Below are positions 1 through 5,528 of a stretch of 6,474 bases of DNA, piece after piece. Each line of letters starts with the position of its first letter. Position 1 is the stretch's first letter. Under the pieces are notes generated by a model. It did no database searches. It was given only the letters and a program-made list of their open reading frames with translations, and was not told the DNA's origin. The position numbers and the translations under genes are program-made. Origin of the DNA: Candidatus Gottesmanbacteria bacterium RBG_16_37_8. Its GTDB lineage: Bacteria; Patescibacteriota; Microgenomatia; 2-02-FULL-39-11. Where the stretch lies: assembly GCA_001779055.1 (NCBI GenBank), contig MFJA01000022.1, positions 34,189-40,662 on the forward strand. The letters run 5' to 3'.

Positions 1-1346
1 TCTCCGCCGTGCATGGAGATAATTGATTTGGAAATGAAAAGCCCCAAACCTGTTCCTTTGGACCCCTGTTCCAAGACGCTTGAAACTCTGAAAAATTTGG
101 TAAACAGTTTCGGTATTGCTTCCTGGGGGATGCCGATACCGGTGTCTTTGACCCTGATGTCCAAAAATGAATCTTTTCTTGAAACTGATATGGTAATTGA
201 TTCGCCAACCGGAGTATAAGTGATGGCATTAGTAATTAGATTAGTCAAAACCTGGCTTATTCTCGTCCTGTCACCCATAACCGGCGGCAGTTTTTCCATC
301 GGTTCGGTAAAGGTCAGTTTTTGTCCTTTACTGTTAGCCTGATCTATCATATCAGTGACCACATTCCTGGCTATTGAAACCATATCAATGGGCATGGGAT
401 CAATCTTGTAAGAACCCCGTTCAATCCTGGAAACATTAAGAAGGTTATCAATCAAAGTCCCCAAATTGCTGGCATTATAGGTTAAGCGGTGAAGGTGTTC
501 CTGATGTTCCGGTGATAGTTTGTCGCCGATTTCCGAATTCAATAATTCAGCATAGCCCCTGATGACCGTTAACGGTGTCCGCAGCTCATGGGCTGCCATG
601 GAAACAAAATCCAGTTTCATTTCCTCAAGCGCTTTCTGATTTGTTTCATCATAAAAAGTTAAAATATAGCCGTTCTCCTCTTCACCTTTAAATGAAACTG
701 CAGCAACTAATATCGATACATGATAAATTTTACCCTCCCCGGATCTGATCTGCAATCCTTTTTCCCGGTGAATGGTGGCTAGTTCTTCCGGTTTATGTAT
801 ATAGTTTGATAAAATAATTCTTTCGTCTCCTCCGTAAACATTAATAACTTCATCCAGCGGTTTGCCAATGGCCATTTGGGCTGTCATTCCGGTGAAAGTC
901 TCTGCCATTTTATTAAAAATCAGAATTCTCAGATTTTGATCAAGGGCTACCACTGCTTCTGATAATGCCTGAAGCATTGTTTCCATTTTGCTTTCCTGTT
1001 TGGCTAAAGTTACTTCTTTTTCCTGAACCTGATTAAGAAGGACATCGAAAGTTGATGATAAATCCTCCATATCCATATTTTTTCTCATCCCAATTTCCGT
1101 ATTCAAAACGGTTTTGCCCACTTTTTCCAATGAATTTTCCAATTTTTTAGTTCCGGATGAGAAAAGAGAAGTAATTATTAGCGTAAGTCCGGCCAAAGTA
1201 AGCACTCCGCCGGCAAAAAAGACAATTGTAGCTATAAGGAAACTGTTTTGATTAATAAGTAACAATCCGATCGCCGCAACAAAGGCCATTAACAATATTG
1301 CCAACAAAAACGAAAGGAAAACTTTTCCCCGGATTTTTAACTTCAT
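1..1346 (-). CDS. PAS-domain sensor histidine kinase, C-terminus cut by window edge
   Basis: Reading the minus strand from the ATG at 1346-1344 gives 448 codons open to the window edge. It is a membrane-bound two-component sensor kinase. Residues 8-31 and 37-61 are two membrane helices joined by a loop of about five residues, so there is almost no extracellular sensor. A juxtamembrane helical linker (about 65-120) leads to a PAS-like domain (about 122-235; 'LSEAVVALDQNLRILIFN'). The kinase core is complete up to the edge: H-box 'MAAHELRTPLTVIRGY' with phospho-acceptor His253, N-box with Asn373, G1 box 'DTGIGIP' from Asp401, F-box 'LFTKFFRV', and G2 box 'GTGLGL' at 431-436. It breaks off in 'SMHGGE', so only a short tail is missing. 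No response regulator is in the window. It is divergent from the hydrogenase genes with 166 bp between, so control of them is possible but unproven. The signal sensed is unknown. Confidence 0.95.
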   Translation of the reverse strand, partial: MKLKIRGKVFLSFLLAILLMAFVAAIGLLLINQNSFLIATIVFFAGGVLTLAGLTLIITSLFSSGTKKLENSLEKVGKTVLNTEIGMRKNMDMEDLSSTFDVLLNQVQEKEVTLAKQESKMETMLQALSEAVVALDQNLRILIFNKMAETFTGMTAQMAIGKPLDEVINVYGGDERIILSNYIHKPEELATIHREKGLQIRSGEGKIYHVSILVAAVSFKGEEENGYILTFYDETNQKALEEMKLDFVSMAAHELRTPLTVIRGYAELLNSEIGDKLSPEHQEHLHRLTYNASNLGTLIDNLLNVSRIERGSYKIDPMPIDMVSIARNVVTDMIDQANSKGQKLTFTEPMEKLPPVMGDRTRISQVLTNLITNAITYTPVGESITISVSRKDSFLDIRVKDTGIGIPQEAIPKLFTKFFRVSSVLEQGSKGTGLGLFISKSIISMHGG

Positions 1347-1364
1347 ATGGTTCTTATTAACAGC

Positions 1365-1391
1365 ATAGTAGAATTGAAATGTACTTGTAAA
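1365..1391 (-). promoter_or_regulatory. Possible promoter of the histidine kinase gene
   Basis: On the minus strand, a TTTACA box (1391-1386, five of six to TTGACA) lies 15 bp from TACTAT (1370-1365, four of six to TATAAT). Transcription would start near 1358, leaving about 12 nt before the ATG at 1346. No Shine-Dalgarno sequence precedes that ATG. The spacer is shorter than the usual 17 bp, so this is a weak call from motif matching alone. Confidence 0.3.
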
Positions 1392-1433
1392 GTAGCCAGA
1401 ATTTAACTGACTATAGTTCCCCAGACGTTTTTT

Positions 1434-1477
1434 CACCCCCCCGTGTAAACAGTTCACACGGGGGGTGTTTCTTTATT
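1434..1477 (+). terminator. GC-rich hairpin with T-rich tail, terminator-like
   Basis: The left arm at 1434-1446 (CAC, a C run, GTGT) pairs with the right arm at 1456-1467 (ACAC, a G run, GTG). The stem is about 12 bp with one unpaired C, because there are seven C against six G, and the loop is about nine nt. TTTCTTTATT follows, as expected for a rho-independent terminator of plus-strand transcription. No plus-strand gene lies upstream in the window, because the region to the left is the kinase on the other strand. The hairpin ends where the -35 box of the hydrogenase promoter begins. It could insulate that promoter from antisense read-through out of the kinase gene, end a short leader RNA, or act as an attenuator. 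Confidence 0.6.
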
Positions 1478-1502
1478 GACTATCGGGAGCAAGATGTATA
1501 AT
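1476..1502 (+). promoter_or_regulatory. Probable promoter of the hydrogenase structural genes
   Basis: TTGACT (1476-1481, five of six to consensus) is followed after 15 bp by a perfect TATAAT (1497-1502). Transcription would begin around 1508-1510, only 3-5 nt before the ATG at 1513, so the mRNA would be nearly leaderless. This fits the absence of a Shine-Dalgarno sequence before that ATG. The 15-bp spacer is short, so the promoter may need an activator or be weak. Confidence 0.55.
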
Positions 1503-1512
1503 CTTTATAAAA

Positions 1513-2001
1513 ATGGCCAGGAAATTAAAAATCGGTTGGTTTTCTTTCTCCTGCAGCGAGGATTCAACCATTATATTCACTGAAATACTCAATGACTACT
1601 ATCGTCAGTGGAAAAATCTTATCGACTTTAAATCAATTCTTGTTATGCAGAGAAAATCCTCAATTGAAGATCTTGATGTAGCTTTTATTGAAGGAGCAAT
1701 TACATCGGACAGTCAGGAGGAAAAACTGAAAAAAATAAGAAAGAACACAAAAAAACTGGTAGCTGTCGGGTCCTGTGCTGTTATCGGCATGCCTTCCTCC
1801 CAAAGAAATCAGTTTGTTGATGAAAATTTAAATAAAGAAATAGCCGAAATACTCATCCGCTTCCAATATAAAGAGAAAGTCTTAAAGGTTTCCGATATTG
1901 TTAAAGTCGATGATAATGTTCCCGGTTGTCCCATGAACGAAGCAGTTTTTTTGCAGGTTATTAATAAATATCTGAAAGAGTTCGGTATAAGCCATGCATG
2001 A
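1513..2001 (+). CDS. [NiFe]-hydrogenase small subunit, minimal single-cluster form
   Basis: This 162-residue protein resembles the NADH:ubiquinone oxidoreductase 20 kDa-like small subunits of group 3 [NiFe] hydrogenases, which carry electrons between the large-subunit active site and a partner. The recognisable blocks are 'KIGWFSFSCSED' (6-17), 'DVAFIEGAITS' (55-65), 'VGSCAVIGMP' (85-94) and 'VPGCP' (136-140). Proximal [4Fe-4S] ligands would be Cys14, Cys88 and Cys139, with Asp17 where the second Cys of the usual CxxC stands. There is no further Cys and no C-terminal domain for medial and distal clusters, so it is HoxY- or NuoB-like in size rather than the roughly 260 residues of HydD. There is no twin-arginine signal, which implies a cytoplasmic enzyme. 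The ATG is chosen because 'KIGWF' follows directly. It overlaps the large-subunit gene by 8 bp. The family is secure, the exact group is not. Confidence 0.9.
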   Translation: MARKLKIGWFSFSCSEDSTIIFTEILNDYYRQWKNLIDFKSILVMQRKSSIEDLDVAFIEGAITSDSQEEKLKKIRKNTKKLVAVGSCAVIGMPSSQRNQFVDENLNKEIAEILIRFQYKEKVLKVSDIVKVDDNVPGCPMNEAVFLQVINKYLKEFGISHA

Positions 2002-3286
2002 TCTTGACTTAAATTTAGCTGACATTTCCAAAATTGAAGGCAAAGCATCCTGTTCCATAAAAATAAGAAACGGGAAAGTCGACGATGTTAAATTTTCAAT
2101 TGCCGAATATAAAAGATTCTATACCAAGGCAATTCAGGGTAAGGATATTTTAGCCCTTCCCCAGTTAACAGCCAGAATCTGCGGTACCTGTTCCAATGCT
2201 CATCTTCTCTGTGCCATAAAAGCTGTCGAAAATGCGCTTCAGTTTACACCTTCTCCTCAGACTGTTGTCCTTCGCAAATTATTAAATTACGGACTTATCA
2301 TCAGGGATCACGCTTTGCATCTCTATGTTTTTGTCCTGCCGGACCTTTTTAAAAAGGATTCCATTCTGGATTTTGATGAAAATGACCCCATAGAGCATAA
2401 GTTTTTGGACAGCGCCTTCAAAGTCAAAGCAGCCGGAAATTTGTTAGGGATCACTGTCGGTGGCAGAAGCGTTCATGCTCCATATGCTGCTGTGGGCGGA
2501 TTTACCCGTCTTCCCGACCAAAAACAATTGCTCGAAGTTAGGAATAAACTTCTTAACATAAGAAATGACGTTTTGGAACTGATTGAACTTTTAAATCTGC
2601 GGGATAGTAAATTAATAAGAAAAGATCTTCTTTATGCGGCTTTAATAGATGATGAATTTTCCTTTTTAAACGGTCGGATTCTTGAAACAAGCGGAAAAAG
2701 AATCAATGAAGAAGAGTTTGGTAATTTCCTGGAAAGTCTAATTATTCCGTATTCCCAGGCAACAGGCTATAAATACCGGGGAAAAATCTACATGGTTGGG
2801 GCACTTGCCCGCTTGAATTTAGGCAAAGACAAACTTCATGTCAAAACTAAACAGTCGGCAGGTAAGTTTTTGTCGGTTTTCCCCTCTGATAATATCTACC
2901 ACAATAACCTGGCCCAGGCAATTGAAATATTGCATGCCGTTGATTCTTCTGTTGATCTGATTGATAACCTTAAAATTTCTCCTGAAAGGCCAATCCTTCC
3001 CCAAAGAAGAGAAGGGGCAGGTGTTGGAGTTATTGAAGCTCCCCGCGGTACTTTATATTACCGTTTAGAGGTAGATAATCTCGGAAAAATAAAAAAAGGC
3101 AAAATTGTTGTCCCCACCGGTCAAAACCAGATAGGCATCGAAGTTTCCATCAGACAATATTTAGAGGAAAATATAAATAATCTTCAAAAAAAAGAGGAGA
3201 TTGAAAATATTGTCGAAACAATCGTCCGCTCTTATGATCCCTGCATGAGCTGCGCTTCCCACTTTCTCAAATTCAAATATCTTTGA
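1994..3286 (+). CDS. [NiFe]-hydrogenase large (catalytic) subunit
   Basis: The 430-residue protein binds the NiFe(CN)2CO centre that interconverts H2 with protons and electrons. All active-site motifs are present: 'KIEGKA' with Glu15 (counterpart of the RIEGH motif), the L1 motif 'RICGTCSNAH' with Cys63, Cys66 and His70, 'DHALHLY' (105-111), 'GGRSVHAPYAAVGGF' (156-170), 'MVGALARLN' (267-275), 'EAPRGTL' with Arg351 (348-354), 'PTGQN' (374-378), and the L2 motif 'DPCMSCASH' with Cys417, Cys420 and His423. The wording around 'DHALHLY...LPD' and 'VGGF.RLP' suggests group 3 (3b-like). Seven residues (FLKFKYL) follow His423 and would be removed by the maturation protease encoded nearby. The start ATG lies inside the small-subunit stop region. 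The stop overlaps the 3' end of the convergent protease gene by 14 bp, with no clear terminator between them. Confidence 0.95.
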   Translation: MHDLDLNLADISKIEGKASCSIKIRNGKVDDVKFSIAEYKRFYTKAIQGKDILALPQLTARICGTCSNAHLLCAIKAVENALQFTPSPQTVVLRKLLNYGLIIRDHALHLYVFVLPDLFKKDSILDFDENDPIEHKFLDSAFKVKAAGNLLGITVGGRSVHAPYAAVGGFTRLPDQKQLLEVRNKLLNIRNDVLELIELLNLRDSKLIRKDLLYAALIDDEFSFLNGRILETSGKRINEEEFGNFLESLIIPYSQATGYKYRGKIYMVGALARLNLGKDKLHVKTKQSAGKFLSVFPSDNIYHNNLAQAIEILHAVDSSVDLIDNLKISPERPILPQRREGAGVGVIEAPRGTLYYRLEVDNLGKIKKGKIVVPTGQNQIGIEVSIRQYLEENINNLQKKEEIENIVETIVRSYDPCMSCASHFLKFKYL

Positions 3287-3650
3287 TATACGGTGAAACC
3301 TCTTTAAGGGCTTTTTTAAGCGGATAATTTACAGGCAGACCGATAACAGTAAACTCTTTTATTTTTTTAAGCTTCAACATTAAACCAAGATACAAAGGTA
3401 AATCATAATCATGCACAGAATTTCTGGGGGATAGAGAAAGATTCTTAAGATCTGTTATTAATTTTATTTTTTTTATTCCAAAAACGGTATCCAAAAAAAT
3501 CATTTTATTTCCGGTTTCTGTTGATTCAGTCGGATCAAAAGGTAAAAAATTAATTTGCGGAAATTTTTTGGAAAGGTAGGGCATCATTTTTAAAGGCAGG
3601 CTGTCAATATCAACAACTTCGTTTCCCAAACAATAGATAATTTTCTTCAT
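3273..3650 (-). CDS. Hydrogenase maturation endopeptidase (HyaD/HybD/HycI-like, peptidase M52)
   Basis: This 125-residue protein should clip the C-terminal peptide after the last His of the large subunit once nickel is inserted. It opens with 'KKIIYCLGNEVVDIDSLP', the counterpart of the family's 'LGVGNxLxxDEGxG'. By alignment to E. coli HybD from memory, whose nickel-sensing ligands are Glu16, Asp62 and His93, the ligands here are Asp16, Asp54 ('IFLDTVFG') and His80 ('SVHDYDL'). All three are therefore kept, with Asp for Glu as in many relatives. It is shorter than the usual 150-165 residues. I place the start at the ATG at 3650-3648, which forms an ATGA overlap with the preceding gene's stop, so translation is probably coupled. 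An in-frame TTG at 3665 would add five residues and is less likely. It is last in the four-gene minus-strand operon. Confidence 0.87.
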   Translation of the reverse strand: MKKIIYCLGNEVVDIDSLPLKMMPYLSKKFPQINFLPFDPTESTETGNKMIFLDTVFGIKKIKLITDLKNLSLSPRNSVHDYDLPLYLGLMLKLKKIKEFTVIGLPVNYPLKKALKEVSPYIKDI

Positions 3651-4399
3651 AATGCCGGTTTCCAATTTGCCGAATTTATCGAAAGAGCAGTATAGTATTT
3701 GAGATTATTTAAGACAGGTGAATTTAATTTTTGGCAGAAATAACCCCAATGGTAGGAGATAAAATCCCCGACTTTTAATCTTAATAAGGGTTGGTCTTCA
3801 AGTCCCTGTGTTTTAACAGTTCTGATTATATTTTTTTCAAAACTCAATTTGCCTAAAGAGTGAGTCAATCTTTGCGTTTTTATTTTTATTTTTCCGCCAT
3901 CAATCTCCAAAACTTCCCCCCAATTAATAATGCAGGCATCCATTGTTTCAATGGTTTGGGGGCTATCCTGATGACCAGTTCTTCTGTAGATATTTAAGAC
4001 ATGAAAGGAATGGTGGGGAAGTGAAAGCACAGTTAATTTATCCGAAATATTATTCAATTCTTTTCTTTTCAATTTCTTTTTAAGTCCCATAGTTTCAGTC
4101 AGATGATTATAAAGCTTCGCTTTGGGAATTTTATTAAGAAGAGAATTGCCAAGCCAATATGCTTCAACCACCCGGCTGTCAAAAGGATCGGTCAGATTGT
4201 TTTGCGAAGCAATAAGAGTTAAATAGGGATAAAGAGTCGAAAACTGTTTTAGTATTTCCTTAGTTCCTAAATCGGTCAGTCCTTCTGTAGTGTAAAATTT
4301 AAGGTTGGTTTTCTGGTTTATCGGTCCGCATAAGGATAGAGAATTTGGCGGATAGGAGTATCGAGAGCAAGCTATTAAACCGCTATTTTTTTCCGCCAT
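3647..4399 (-). CDS. DUF6390-like hydrogenase-associated protein with HypC-like C-terminal domain
   Basis: The 250-residue protein matches what I recall of the uncharacterised DUF6390 family, found next to [NiFe]-hydrogenase genes in other bacteria. Blocks: 'SRYSYPPNSLSLCGP' (12-26), 'DPFDSRVVEAYWLGNSLL' (71-88), a His-rich 'PHHSFHVLNIY' (128-138), 'MDACIINWGEVLEIDGG' (153-169) and 'VGDFISYHWGYFCQKL' (210-225). The last two blocks read like HypC: 'MCLAIPGKVLEIDGG' and 'GDYVLVHAGFAIEKL'. Cys156 falls at HypC's Cys2 and His217 at HypC's conserved His. I infer a chaperone or scaffold role in assembling the NiFe centre; no function is established. No signal peptide or membrane helix is seen, so it is cytoplasmic. 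The ATG at 4399 is preferred because GGGTGG precedes it; an in-frame GTG at 4405 would add two residues. It overlaps the transporter gene by 25 bp and the protease gene by 4 bp. Confidence 0.75.
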   Translation of the reverse strand: MAEKNSGLIACSRYSYPPNSLSLCGPINQKTNLKFYTTEGLTDLGTKEILKQFSTLYPYLTLIASQNNLTDPFDSRVVEAYWLGNSLLNKIPKAKLYNHLTETMGLKKKLKRKELNNISDKLTVLSLPHHSFHVLNIYRRTGHQDSPQTIETMDACIINWGEVLEIDGGKIKIKTQRLTHSLGKLSFEKNIIRTVKTQGLEDQPLLRLKVGDFISYHWGYFCQKLNSPVLNNLKYYTALSINSANWKPAL

Positions 4400-5280
4400 A
4401 GCCACCCAAAATTGATTAGTAATATTCCCAATAATATGGTTGTAGTATTAAATGTTAGTGTTAGCCCAAAATTATGAGTAATAAAAGCAGCAGATAAAAT
4501 ATTTGTAATCGGAGTTGCCAAAACCAGAATAGATGTTACCAGAGTTGCCGGAGCTAAAGATAAAGCCTTATACCAGGAAGATACATATAAAGTTAGTAGT
4601 GCAATGCTTCCTAAGATAGGTAAAACCTGATTTGCCTGCAGGTTAAAAAGAAAATGAATTTTTCCGGTTAATATCGCCGTAAAAATAAGCACAATTGTTC
4701 CGAAAAACATTCTTCCCCAGGCAACCAGACTGCTGTTTGTTTTCCGTAAAGCTACTTTGGCTATGATATTTTCTACGCCCCAAAGCATTGTTGCCAAAAG
4801 TATCATTCCCTCATATATGGAGAAAGAAAACGGGGCAAATCCGCCGATGAAAAAACAGGCATAAACTATAAAAAGGTAACCAATTATTTGCAAAGGATGT
4901 AATTTTTCCTTTAAAAAAGGGATGGCCATTAAGGCTACAAAAATAAAAAGGAGTTTATGAATAAGGTTGGCATTGGCGGCCGCCACATCTTTTAAACCCG
5001 TAAAGAAGAGAATAAAAGGCAGACTGCCACCAACTATGCCGATCAGGATAAGCTTGGACCATTCTTGTTTTTGGATAATTTTTTTCTTACCGGTAAAAAG
5101 CGTTCTTAATATAACCACGGATAATATAACGGCCACTCCGCCGTTTTTAATGATATTGAATGAAAGAGGATCTATACCTTTTACTATGACCAGCTTATTA
5201 TAAAAAATGGAAACACCTGAAATAAAAGCTGTAAGCAGAGCAAATAAAATACCTTTTTTTATTTTCTTATTGACCTTCAT
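4375..5280 (-). CDS. EamA-family (drug/metabolite transporter superfamily) membrane protein
   Basis: The 301-residue protein has about ten hydrophobic helices in two homologous EamA halves. The first (about 10-147) contains 'VAAANANLIHKLLFIFVALMA' split over 99-119, then 'FLKEKLHPLQIIGYLFIVY', the typical end of an EamA repeat. The second (about 155-295) opens 'EGMILLATMLWGVENIIAKVAL' (157-178) and contains 'ALSLAPATLVTSILVLATP' (239-257). The N-terminus is Lys-rich and cytoplasmic, and the length is normal for the family. These are plasma-membrane carriers of amino acids, metabolites or nucleotide-type compounds; the substrate cannot be read from the sequence. It overlaps hypC upstream by 14 bp and the DUF6390-like gene downstream by 25 bp, so it is built into the hydrogenase maturation operon. 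No Shine-Dalgarno sequence precedes the ATG, so it probably depends on translation of hypC. A role in the hydrogenase system is inferred from position only. Confidence 0.88.
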   Translation of the reverse strand: MKVNKKIKKGILFALLTAFISGVSIFYNKLVIVKGIDPLSFNIIKNGGVAVILSVVILRTLFTGKKKIIQKQEWSKLILIGIVGGSLPFILFFTGLKDVAAANANLIHKLLFIFVALMAIPFLKEKLHPLQIIGYLFIVYACFFIGGFAPFSFSIYEGMILLATMLWGVENIIAKVALRKTNSSLVAWGRMFFGTIVLIFTAILTGKIHFLFNLQANQVLPILGSIALLTLYVSSWYKALSLAPATLVTSILVLATPITNILSAAFITHNFGLTLTFNTTTILLGILLINFGWLWRKKIAV

Positions 5281-5476
5281 AAAGTGATTTAATTAATTTT
5301 CTGATTTTCTCTCCTTCTGTACCGCTAAGTTTAGAAACAGCTATACCTCCTGCAACCTGAAGATAGTCGCCTTTTTTGGCTGAAAAATTTCTTTCCAACT
5401 TGATTTTCCTGCCGCCTTCAATTACGGCTGTATTTTTTTCGATTTTCTTGATTCTATAAGGAATGGCAAAACACAT
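5267..5476 (-). CDS. hypC: HypC/HupF-family hydrogenase maturation chaperone
   Basis: The 69-residue protein begins 'MCFAIPYRIKKIE', the hallmark of HypC, in which Cys2 (exposed after Met removal) binds the Fe(CN)2CO unit together with HypD and hands it to the large subunit. The small beta-barrel core ends in 'KKGDYLQVAGGIAVSKL' (34-50), matching the family's 'GDYVLVHAGFAIEKL'. The family's conserved His (His51 in E. coli HypC) is replaced by Ala42. A charged helix (51-69) closes the protein, and the length is normal for the family. The start is fixed by the obligatory Met-Cys. It is the first gene of the minus-strand operon, 51 bp from the divergent VKOR gene, with no Shine-Dalgarno sequence. 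HypA, HypB, HypD, HypE and HypF are not in the window and must be encoded elsewhere. Confidence 0.92.
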   Translation of the reverse strand: MCFAIPYRIKKIEKNTAVIEGGRKIKLERNFSAKKGDYLQVAGGIAVSKLSGTEGEKIRKLIKSLYEGQ

Positions 5477-5480
5477 TAAA

Positions 5481-5509
5481 TTGCGTAAATATTTTAATAA
5501 CTATATAAT
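5481..5509 (+). promoter_or_regulatory. Probable promoter of the VKOR-DsbA operon
   Basis: A perfect TATAAT (5504-5509) lies 17 bp after TTGCGT (5481-5486, which keeps the TTG of the -35 consensus). Transcription would start near 5516, leaving about 12 nt before the ATG at 5528. The bases before that ATG are AT-rich with no Shine-Dalgarno sequence. The spacing and the perfect -10 support the call; the -35 is weak. Confidence 0.5.
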
Positions 5510-5528
5510 ACCGGTTATTAAAAATAAA
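5500..5528 (-). promoter_or_regulatory. Possible promoter of the hypC operon
   Basis: On the minus strand, TATAGT (5505-5500, five of six to TATAAT) has TTTATT 17 bp upstream (5528-5523, a poor -35). Transcription would start near 5493, about 17 nt before the hypC ATG. The -10 overlaps that of the divergent VKOR promoter. The alternative -10 TATTAT (5510-5505) overlaps it too. The region is so AT-rich that chance matches are likely. Confidence 0.3.

Noticed and set aside
13..219. Plus-strand open frame of 68 codons
   Set aside because: It lies antisense to the conserved N, G1, F and G2 boxes of the histidine kinase and has no family features.
1408..1483. Direct repeat TGACTAT at 1408-1414 and 1477-1483
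   Set aside because: A 7-bp match in AT-rich DNA is likely by chance. The second copy is part of the -35 box.
1809..2048. Minus-strand open frame of 79 codons
   Set aside because: It is antisense to the hydrogenase subunit junction, where the plus-strand frames carry all conserved motifs.
3310..3321. Possible terminator hairpin GCTT-TTTT-AAGC after the large-subunit gene
   Set aside because: The stem is only 4 bp and AT-rich, and the bases code for Lys-Lys-Ala-Leu-Lys in the protease gene. It is too weak to call.
3651..3665. Longer protease start at the TTG codon at 3665
   Set aside because: The ATG at 3650 forms an ATGA overlap with the previous stop and begins right before the conserved 'KKIIYCLGN'. 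The TTG has no Shine-Dalgarno support.
5510..5515. ACCGGT palindrome between the divergent hypC and VKOR genes, considered as an operator
   Set aside because: Only six bases are symmetric and the flanking AT arms do not pair cleanly.
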